A stretch of DNA of 64,000 bases from Yamagishiella unicocca. Its lineage: Eukaryota; Chlorophyta; Chlorophyceae; Chlamydomonadales; Volvocaceae. Numbering within the stretch: the stretch's first letter is position 1; each line of letters starts with the position of its first letter. The stretch is taken from positions 434,001 through 498,000 of the forward strand of contig BDSL01000079.1 of NCBI GenBank assembly GCA_003116995.1. Direction: 5' to 3'. This document shows, piece by piece, positions 53,201 through 61,000 of the stretch. The position numbers and the translations under genes are program-made. Under the pieces are notes generated by a model. That model saw nothing but the letters and a program-made list of their open reading frames with translations. It searched no databases and was not told the DNA's origin.

Positions 53201-53997
53201 CAGTCATTAACGTGAGGGATGTATGGCGAGATAGGGATGTACCGGTACCCGCCGGGACGTTTAACTTGTAAAGTTGGCCACGATTGTGCGCTTTGGACTT
53301 GCAATGGTATTACAAAAGCTGGGCCTCGAGGGAAATAATATTTGCGTGTATGCATGCATGTCTAGATTTGGGCAGCAGGCGACTCTGTAGCCCGTGTGGG
53401 CAGGTGTGGCTGAACTTTTGGACGGCATATGAAATCAATTACTTTGGCATACATTGGACATTGTGCAAAAACTTCGACAAGTGGTGAGATGTCAATATAG
53501 GAAAGGCTACATTACTCGCTTAAGTAAGGCTCAATCAACAGTATAAGCGATGTCCTCCTTTATCGAGTACAAGTGAACTGTCACCAACGCTCATCGGTCA
53601 GCCGATAAAGTGCAAATTCAGTCCACTGCTCAGACGCATGCATGCAGACCGTGCGTATATTATGTATGTATGCTTGTTGGCTTACCTCCTTCTTCTGCTC
53701 CTTAGTTTGAGGCTCCTGTTTTTGCAAGGTTCAACGTAGGACATTCGAAGTGCAATCATGAAACGTGCCGGGACGGGCGGCGGGCCCTTCGAGTTATTCG
53801 AGGAGAGGCAAATAAAGCAACGGAAGATATGTACAAACTCCTTGGGTGTTTGCCAATAGTTGCAGATTCCAAGGCATAAGCTAGATATTCAAAGCCCCAC
53901 AAGGTATTAGCCGAGCGAACACGCCCATTGTTACTATTCGCACCTTGGGGGTGCCATCGGGGTTCAGCTCAATGGCCTTACAGCAGCCCGCGCCCAT
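32230..53997 (-). CDS. Giant ankyrin-repeat protein with an acylation-type N-terminus, about 55 exons
   Basis: I do not recognise a named family. The ATG at 53997-53995 starts MGAGCCKAIELNPDGTPK, with Gly2 and Cys5/Cys6 in the pattern of N-myristoylation plus palmitoylation. The chain then runs through about 55 exons (about 2,640 codons) to the TAG at 32232-32230. Order: N-terminal ankyrin repeats (about 53-46.9 kb), acidic Ser-rich linkers (46.5-43.2 kb), a middle section with more ankyrin units (43.0-40.1 kb), and an ankyrin-free helical C-terminal part (39.9-32.2 kb) with one strongly hydrophobic helix. Nearly all junctions agree in phase. The exception is between 51741-51644 and the exon ending at 51201. 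Three to four introns need GC donors. A membrane-tethered scaffold is an inference from the acylation motif and the ankyrin repeats. It could also be two adjacent genes, split near 51.2 kb. Confidence 0.8.
33198..33213 (+). repeat. Short interstitial telomere-type repeat in an ankyrin-gene intron
   Basis: Reads TAAAACCCTAAAACCC on the plus strand, inside the intron between exons 33290-33540 and 32918-33014. This is the third CCCTAAAA run in the window, and all three are in introns. Confidence 0.8.
33765..33796 (+). repeat. Two exact 16-bp tandem repeats in an ankyrin-gene intron
   Basis: ACCGTACGGCAACGCA occurs twice head to tail, within the intron between exons 33961-34098 and 33671-33751. 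Confidence 0.9.
40062..42999 (-). other. Ankyrin gene exons: middle section with further ankyrin units
   Basis: Exons: 42999-42623, 42490-42422, 42263-42076, 41844-41697, 41331-41098, 40880-40798, 40637-40505, 40388-40062. Ankyrin-like units: TSPLVYAVRLGRAKCVEVLL...GITPLSYAMF, CIALHIAICQKKYDSVRALLDLGSDPN, and LSPLHLSCRFGLPEITFLLIQRGAAIN. The 42999-42623 exon is one continuous frame; an apparent 47-bp intron at 42714-42760 is not needed. Its 3' end needs a GC donor (AAG|GCGAGT) to keep phase. The 3' end of the 41331-41098 exon is less certain (donor gtgaag chosen by phase). Confidence 0.75.
40984..41023 (+). repeat. 16-bp direct repeat in an ankyrin-gene intron
   Basis: CCAGAACTGAGGTACT occurs at 40984-40999 and 41008-41023. 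Confidence 0.85.
43226..46486 (-). other. Ankyrin gene exons: acidic, Ser-rich linker section
   Basis: Exons: 46486-46372, 46254-46151, 46000-45923, 45458-45217, 45045-44952, 44652-44378, 44178-43959, 43691-43226. Highly acidic or Ser/Arg/Glu-rich stretches dominate (for example SDSSDDDCGEDEELAG, DECIDEEDVEDEIWEAI, EDDERAPLLEGRS), with two 'DE-APLL' repeats (ERAPLLEGRS and EQAPLLNRGS) in the last exon. Short conserved-looking islands sit between (RWWDDFWVDRGSLPDINLED). The region is probably disordered. The last exon ends at a gtgcgt donor in phase 1, not at the frame's later stop codon, because only that donor joins the next exon in phase. Confidence 0.75.
46895..53997 (-). other. Ankyrin gene exons: N-terminal acylation motif and ankyrin block
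   Basis: Exons, 5' to 3' on the minus strand: 53997-53944, 53715-53686, 52942-52813, 52462-52239, 51741-51644, (51239 or beyond)-51201, 50935-50825, 50514-50317, 49910-49800, 49660-49553, 49322-49172, 48642-48572, 48215-48039, 47863-47724, 47470-47284, 47014-46895. Ankyrin signatures include YTALHFSVSINHLRGIKKLL, KTPLHLALETGKLKAARILL, VTPLLAVVAAGRLKLAREVL, GRTALHYAAAKGSRVLGAEL, NTPLHLAAMRGQEALVELLL, YTPLALAAFHDNAWLVR and GRTALQHAMHLDRAASLKVA. The intron after the 50317 exon has a GC donor (AAG|GCAAGA), which joins ILFSK to GADPTS exactly as an ankyrin repeat requires. Confidence 0.85.
50938..51015 (+). repeat. Imperfect short tandem repeats in an ankyrin-gene intron
   Basis: Copies related to GGCAATCAGACC and GGCATCCAGTCA are strung together next to the exon 50825-50935, in the intron that precedes it on the minus strand. 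Confidence 0.7.
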
Positions 53998-54999
53998 TTA
54001 GTCGCAAACGGGCACACGGACGTCGCTCGTTCCCAAATGGGTACCAGTGAATACGCCTGGTCGGCAACAGAGCCGAGTAGTAGGAATGAAATGGCGAGTT
54101 CAACCGCGTCGTCCGTTGCGCAAATTTATCCCGTGGCTAGCGAGAGCATTGAACAATAGCGGGCAAGAAATTATATTTCCATTACAGGAAAAATGCTGTA
54201 TCGCGCTTAGATTGTCCGGACCAAATGTACTTCTCACCCACAATTGGGCCCACCTGGCTCGAAGGACGCTTGTAGCCTTTGCAAGCCGTAATCTTTTTAG
54301 CCCTCAGTTATGCAGCTTACTAAGTGCCACTAAGTTGGCATGGAATGAAGTGGCAAATTGCGACAACAAAAGATCTTGTTTATTACTTGGCTGACGAGGA
54401 CGTAACCTGAATAGGTAACATTCACGAACACACCACTTCACAAAGCCACACTGGTCAAATTCAACTTAAATGCGGAGTTGTAATGTAATAGATCGTTGCA
54501 CTCGGGGAATGGGACTTGGTCCGTTTTCCGCTCCCGTACTCCGTTCTCTGGTAGGTTGAGGTCCGTGCTTGTCCGTTCCAGGACCGACCGCTCCGTTCTG
54601 GTTCGTTATCCCAGGCTTGGAACGGAGAGCACCACTCCGTTTGCCAGCTAGGAGCGGTTCCCCTCCGTATCAAATTGACGTAAAAGGGGAGGCACTTTTG
54701 GCGTCACACCGGCGCCAAAGGGGCGCCCCTTAACTTCGCGTAACAAACACGATTCGGTGGTTATTGAAGAGCGAAATAATTGACTTGTGAACGCTGCGAA
54801 AATCAAACTACAGTTCACCGGACCCTCAATTTGAGGAGAAGGAGAGGCACCGGCACCTGATCTCCACCCCTCTCCGTACCCCCCGAACACCATTACTCGA
54901 TGTATTCCAACAAAAAGTAGCTATACAACATCATAGTCACTAGCGCACATATGAAGGTTCGCGGCACGAAGTTGCAACGCTTGATGCACGTGATGCGAT
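53998..54999. other. Intergenic region upstream of the ankyrin gene
   Basis: About 1 kb between the divergent ankyrin gene and the open frame at 55,000. It probably holds the ankyrin promoter and 5' UTR. At about 54.53-54.68 kb the motif CTCCGTT/GAACGGAG recurs several times in both orientations. No coding sequence is supported. Confidence 0.5.
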
Positions 55000-56355
55000 A
55001 TGAAGCTTACCTTCCCTGATCCCTTCGGAAAGAAACGCAAGCTCCCAAAGTGCCTTAGGGATATAAATCTTGTGGAGAAAGCACAGGCTGTTGGTTTGGG
55101 CGCGGGTCCTTCAAATGGGCGCGATGTGCAAGCGCGAGCGCAACCCCGAGCGCAACCCCCAGCAGCTGATGGACGCTTTACAACCAACCAAGCGCAAGAA
55201 GAGATGGACGACCAGCGGGATGATTGGGTGTGGCCGGATGAGGACCCCGGTGGAGCCGCAGGGGATGATTCGACGCCACCCTCCCCCGTCACAGCTCCCA
55301 CCTCGAACAACGCCGTTCGCAGCTGCACCTCCACTTGCTGCGCCGTCGTTCTCTTCGCCGTCCGAAGCCATCGCCACCCTAGCAGCTGCTGTGCCCTCCA
55401 CCCTGAGCAGCGTCCGCAACGCCCTCTTCCTCCGCTTATTTTCGCAGTCTGCTGGCAGCGGCACTGTTGTTGCCACCGCCGCTGCCGTTGCCACCGCCGC
55501 TGCCGTTGCCACCGCCGCTGCCGTTGCCACCGCTGCTGCTGCTGCCACCGCCGCTGCTGCTGCTGCCACCGCCGCTGCTGCTGTTGCCGCCGCTGCTGCC
55601 ACCGCCGCTGCTGCTGCTGCCACCGCCGCTGCTGCTGTCACCGCAGCAGCTTCCACAGCCGTCCCGATGGCATCCCGCGCCGATTGGTGCTGCAGCAGCG
55701 GCTGTGCGCTGTGCGCATAGGGCTGCCTGTTTCGGGGCTCGGCCCTCCGCTGGTGGCGGACAGCCATGCAAGCATGGCGCTGCTGCAGCGTGTAAGGGGC
55801 ACGGAGCCCGAACAAGATGTAGGATCCGATGGCACGCCAGACCAGCAGCCCGGGCCGTACAGTACCCGCAGCAGCGGCTCACGCGTGCGGCTGCTAGCGC
55901 AACGACACATTGGAGGGGCCGCCGCTGGTGATGCTGGCGCCGAGCATCGTGCCAGCACAGCTCCTGCCACTGTGGACACGTGCAGGGCGGTGGTGGCCAA
56001 GGAGGCGGAGCTGGAGCTGCGGCTGCTCAGGCGCTGCGCCAGGACGTCCACGCCCATGGCGGCGTCCGCGGCGGGGCGCGCGTCGAGGGTGTATCCAGCT
56101 GCGGCGATGGCGGCGGCGGCCGCCGCGCGAGCCGGCAGCAACAGGGCCCGGCGGCCTGTGCTGCTGTGGGCTGGCACGGAGGGTGAGGCTCATGCAGCTG
56201 AGGCCTGCAACCCGTCCAATCCTCTGCGGGTCGTGGCCCTTCCGGTTTTGGCCCTGCCAGTTGTGGCCCTGCCCGCCAGTTGCGGGCCTGTCAGTTGCTG
56301 CTCCGTCGGTTGTTGTGGCGTCGGTTGCGATGCCGCCGTTTGCTCCGCTCGTTGA
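55000..56355 (+). CDS. Low-complexity open reading frame of doubtful status
   Basis: A 451-codon frame from an ATG at 55000. The first 90 residues look protein-like (MKLTFPDPFGKKRKLPKCL, then Gln/Arg/Pro and acidic stretches). The middle (about 55467-55640) is an 18-bp GCC/GCT-rich repeat that reads CHRRCR here and ATAAAV in another frame. The last 200 residues are Ala/Arg/Leu-rich with small repeats (VVALPVLALPVVALPA). I recognise no domain and see no convincing splice sites. It may be one exon of a real gene, a transposon remnant, or chance openness of GC-rich repeats. A 234-codon frame on the opposite strand across the same repeat shows how uninformative length is here. Confidence 0.3.
   Translation: MKLTFPDPFGKKRKLPKCLRDINLVEKAQAVGLGAGPSNGRDVQARAQPRAQPPAADGRFTTNQAQEEMDDQRDDWVWPDEDPGGAAGDDSTPPSPVTAPTSNNAVRSCTSTCCAVVLFAVRSHRHPSSCCALHPEQRPQRPLPPLIFAVCWQRHCCCHRRCRCHRRCRCHRRCRCHRCCCCHRRCCCCHRRCCCCRRCCHRRCCCCHRRCCCHRSSFHSRPDGIPRRLVLQQRLCAVRIGLPVSGLGPPLVADSHASMALLQRVRGTEPEQDVGSDGTPDQQPGPYSTRSSGSRVRLLAQRHIGGAAAGDAGAEHRASTAPATVDTCRAVVAKEAELELRLLRRCARTSTPMAASAAGRASRVYPAAAMAAAAAARAGSNRARRPVLLWAGTEGEAHAAEACNPSNPLRVVALPVLALPVVALPASCGPVSCCSVGCCGVGCDAAVCSAR
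55467..55640 (+). repeat. GCC/GCT-rich 18-bp and trinucleotide repeat
   Basis: Tandem units related to GCTGCCGTTGCCACCGCC, grading into GCTGCTGCTGCCACCGCC. The tract is open in several frames on both strands. Confidence 0.9.
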
Positions 56356-58088
56356 GCTGCCCCGTCGGTCGATCCCGCATTTGTGGCCCCGCCATAGCCA
56401 GCGAGCCAACCGCACTAACCATTGCGGCTGTCACGGGACGTTGCGACACAAGAATTCCGCAACGCTCCAGGTTTCATCACAGAACAAGAGCTCATGGTAT
56501 TGTCGCGACAAATACTTGACCAGTGTAATGTCCCTGCTCTTCGCAAGGGTAGGAGCCTGGCGCCGCGGCTGCACGTCCCATGATGGCGACGCGCTGGACA
56601 TGCCACCACAATTACTGGCGGTGAAAGAGTTCAATAAGTTACTACTTATATATGTACGTTTGTTAAATTTACAACGGCGCAGGCCGCTCATCTTTTGCGC
56701 AAGGTGTAGCAACATGGTCGCGGGGATAATCAGCGAGCGCAATACTGAAGTAAATTTAAACGCAAGTCATTATGTCACCTGCAGGAACTGAATGGAGGTG
56801 AGTGCCTATGAAAATTACCCTTTCCGTACATATGGAAATTCCCCCTTCCGTACGCCTAAGCTATGAAAATTGCTGCCGAAGAGGAACGGATGATCCAACA
56901 CCACACATTAAATCAAATCATAAAGTCGTGTTGTATGTTGTCATGCGGTGCATGGAACCCGTTCTGGATTGCAACCGCCTTTCACTAGGCCTGTAAGTAC
57001 AGCGTGCGGTGCTAGCCAGCCGGTATATCCTTCCTGCGGAGAGTGCCCCAGGCCAGTGCTTCCGTGGAGCGCAATCGCTCCAGGCCGGATTCATCCATCT
57101 TTATGGGAGCAAGCTCCCAGCCGGGTTTCCAGCTAGCCGCGGTGTTGTAGGCTAAAGTCCAACTGCTGGAGGCGGTGAGAACTACCGTTAGGGAATCAGC
57201 AAGTGCAGAGGGTGGGCATCGGGCACTTAGGTCATCAATCCTCATCCGCCGGGGCCGCCGTTCCAATCCTCAGTTCAGCAATCCCAATCGGCCCTGCAAG
57301 AATGGTTGCTTTTAGCTTTCCCTGTTTGCGTACACTGGCTGCCGCCCCGGGCGTCACCAGAGGGTGGGCATCGGGCACTAATCCACTTGTCCGACAGTCA
57401 CAGCGGATAAGTCATTTCCCCATACAAGGGCGGTTCCACTCCTCAGGTTGCCAATCCCAATCTACCACCGTGACCGACGCCTAAACTAATCCAGGGGGGG
57501 TGCCCACCCTCTGGCAAGTGTTTAAGAACACTGACTGAGCTGTAGCGGTACGACAGCCGGCTCAGTGGGTAACGACAGACACGACAGACCGTTAGACCCA
57601 ATCATCCAAACGATGCAGAGGCAGTCAGCCCAGAACAGATTCCCAATTGTGACAGGTTCACAGTCCCAGTCTGTAACGGCAGAGTTACAGCCTTCAGGGA
57701 CGTACGCCAGTAGTGTACGTCGAACAGGCAGAATTGGCGGGAAACAGATCGTTGTCGCCATCACGCTGAGTCCAGAGCGTGATACAACACGCCGAAACAC
57801 CTTGACTAATAAATCGCGATACCCGCCCATCCTTGTGATTTACACGGTCCCCGCCTCCCCCCCCGGCACCTCCAGGTGATCGTGGCCACCCCCGGCACAC
57901 AGCAGCGGCCAGCATGCGTTGTTTAGCCACTCAGGCACCAAGCAAGCGCCTTAGCCTAGATGATGCGCTGATAATGCGTGCAAACAGGCGTCGCTCAAAT
58001 CTAAAAGACGCCCGAGCCAGTCGCTAGATACTAAATTTATTGTAAACCCATAGTCCAAATAGGTCCTTGACCCTAGCCGTAGGATCGT
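56356..58088. other. Intergenic region with a possible small inverted-repeat element
   Basis: No gene is supported. CAGAGGGTGGGCA occurs at 57206-57218 and 57358-57370, and its reverse complement at 57501-57513, suggesting a small non-autonomous element or its remnant. Confidence 0.5.
57206..57513. repeat. Possible MITE-like element with 13-bp inverted ends
   Basis: The 13-bp sequence CAGAGGGTGGGCA is present at the left end and inverted at the right end (TGCCCACCCTCTG), about 308 bp overall, with a second direct copy in the middle (57358). The direct copies share a longer 'ATCGGGCACT' extension. No target-site duplication was identified. Confidence 0.4.
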
Positions 58089-61000
58089 TCAGCGTACGTA
58101 TTTCCCTTGTACAAGCAGTTGCGAGCTGCAGCTGCGGCGTGCGTGCGTGCACGCATTCCTCCTTACCCATTTCGACCATCCGCAAGCGGTCACGCCCACA
58201 TGCGCATCAAAGCGGTCCTCATAAACCGTAAGAAAGAAACGAGGGCCGAGGCGGTGGAGTTTATTGGTCGAGTGCCGGGTACCGTAACCGGTACCGTAGC
58301 CCCCAAAGGCCAATAGCCAGGCTAGCCCCGCATCGTGAGCCCGCCAGACCCCACAGGTCGGCTCAGCCCCGCCTCCCCGCCCCCGCATTAAGCTCCACCC
58401 CTCGTCGAAACAGTTGGGTATGAAGCATTCGTACAACAGTCGCCGTACGGTAGACAGCATGTCCGCCGAGGCCGCCTCCTGCTTCCAGCCGCTGGGCACT
58501 GCCGCCACCGCCCCTCCATGGTGGGTCGGCGTCCTGGGAGTCCTGGGGTCTCCGGCCCCTCCGTGTCCTCATCCGCATCGTCGTCGTCGTCGTCGGGGAT
58601 CTTCCAGTGGACGCTGGCCAATCGGTGCACAGCGCCGCTGCGGCCGCCCGCCCCCCGCTCCGGCCGCCGACCCTTCCCAGCTCGCCCGAGAGGGCCCTGC
58701 TGCTGGCGCTGTTGTGGCTGCTGTTGGCGCCGCCGGTGGTCCCCGCTGCGAACTCCGCGGCGTGGCCCAGCAGGAACTTGCCGGCGGCGGTGCGCAGAAG
58801 GAGCTCGACCCACTGGGAGCGCATCCGCGAGCTGCCGGGGGTGGGCTGCGGAGGGGAGGTGCGGGAGCGAGAGGGACCAGGGGCCAAGGGAGGAAGGGGG
58901 AGGGACCGTGGCGTTGGGGGGACTACTTGCGACTTGCGGGGTGGGGGGAAGCTGGGGAAGTGCTGAGTAGCCATGGCGGGCTGGGGTTGGGGTCGCGATT
59001 GTGTTTTTTGGGTTCGTGGCGGCTGGTGCCCACCCTGACGAGCTGGCACCACCTGCGTCACACGACGGCATCGCTACAGCGGTCCGCCTCAATACGGCGC
59101 TACAGTTGCTGCTCGGTGGCCTCAGTGCACGAGTCTTGCTTGCAACCCTTCCCCCCTCCGGATTCGGCAGTCAGACCAGTCCCTCCCTTGACCCGCGACC
59201 ACGTCATCCACGGCGGTGCGCAGTGCGACGCACCCTGGCCTCGCCGCTCGCCTTGTTGTCGTCCAGGGTGGCGGCCAGGAAGATGCGGTCCAGTTCGGCA
59301 GGCCCCAGGGACCGGCCGCCAGGCACCACCATGCCGCCGTCAGCGCCCGCCGCCGCCGCCGCCATCGCCGCCGGGTCTCCTCCCACGCCCGTCTGGTGGC
59401 TCGGGCGATGGCGGCTGCGGCGCCGGGCTGGGCGGCTCGGGCGATGGCGGCTGCGGCGCCGGCTAGGGGGCTCAGGCGATGGCGGCTGCGGTGAGGGCGG
59501 CGCCGGGCTGGGCGGATCGGGCGACGGCGGCTGTGGCGCGGGTGGCGCCGGGCTGAGCGGCTCGGGCGATGGCGGCTGCGGCCAGGGCGGCTCCGGGATG
59601 GGCGGCTCGGGCGCCGGGCTGGGCGACGGCGGCTGCGGCGCCGGGCTGGGCGACGGTGGCTGCGGCGCCGGGCTGGGCGACGGCGGCTGCGGCGCCGGGC
59701 TGGGCGACGGCGGCTGCGGCGCCGGGCTGGGCGGCTCGGGCGACGACGGCTGTGGCGCGGGCGGCGCCGGGCTGGGCGGCGAGGGCGACAGCGGCTGCGG
59801 CCAGGGCGGCTCCGGGATGGGCGGCGAGAGCGACGGCGGCCGCGGCTAGGGCAGCGCCGGCTACGGGGCTCAGGCGACGGCGGCTGCGGTGAGGGCGGCG
59901 CCGGGCTGGGCGACTCGGGCGATGGCGGCTGCGGCGGCTGCGGCGAGGGCGGCGCCGGGCTGGGCGGTGAGGGCGATGGCGGCTGCGGCGAGGGCGGCGC
60001 CGGCTTGGAGGCTCGGGCGCCGGCGGCTGCGGCGGCTGCGGCGCCGGGCTGGGCGGCTCGGGCGATGGCGGCTGCGGCGCCGAGCTGGGCGGCTCGGGCG
60101 ATGGCGGCTGCGGCGGCTGCGGCGCGGGTGGCGCCGGGCTGAGCGGCTCGAGCGATGGCGGCTGCGGCCAGGGCGGCTCCGGGATGGGCGGCTCGGGCGC
60201 CGGGCTGGGCGACGGCGGCTGCGGCGCCGGGCTGGGCGACGGTGGCTGCGGCGCCGGGCTGGGCGACGGCGGCTGCGGCGCCGGGCTGGGCGACGGCGGC
60301 TGCGGCGCTGGGCTGGGCGGCTCGGGCGACGACGGCTGTGGCGCGGGCGGCGCCGAGCTGGGCGGCTCGGGCGATGGCGGCTGCGGCGGCTGCGGCGCGG
60401 GTGGCGCCGGGCTGAGCGGCTCGAGCGATGGCGGCTGCGGCCAGGGCGGCTCCGGGATGGGCGGCTCGGGCGCCGGGCTGGGCGACGGCGGCTGCGGCGC
60501 CGGGCTGGGCGACGGTGGCTGCGGCGCCGGGCTGGGCGACGGCGGCTGCGGCGCCGGGCTGGGCGACGGCGGCTGCGGCGCTGGGCTGGGCGGCTCGGGC
60601 GACGACGGCTGTGGCGCGGGCGGCGCCGGGCTGGGCGGCGAGGGCGACAGCGGCTGCGGCCAGGGCGGCTCCGGGATGGGCGGCGAGAGCGACGGCGGCC
60701 GCGGCTAGGGCAGCGCCGGCTACGGGGCTCAGGCGACGGCGGCTGCGGTGAGGGCGGCGCCGGGCTGGGCGACTCGGGCGATGGCGGCTGCGGCGGCTGC
60801 GGCGAGGGCGGCGCCGGGCTGGGCGGTGAGGGCGATGGCGGCTGCGGCGAGGGCGGCGCCGGCTTGGAGGCTCGGGCGCCGGCGGCTGCGGCGGCTGCGG
60901 CGCCGGGCTGGGCGGCTCGGGCGATGGCGGCTGCGGCGCCGAGCTGGGCGGCTCGGGCGATGGCGGCTGCGGCGGCTGCGGCGCGGGTGGCGCCGGGCTG

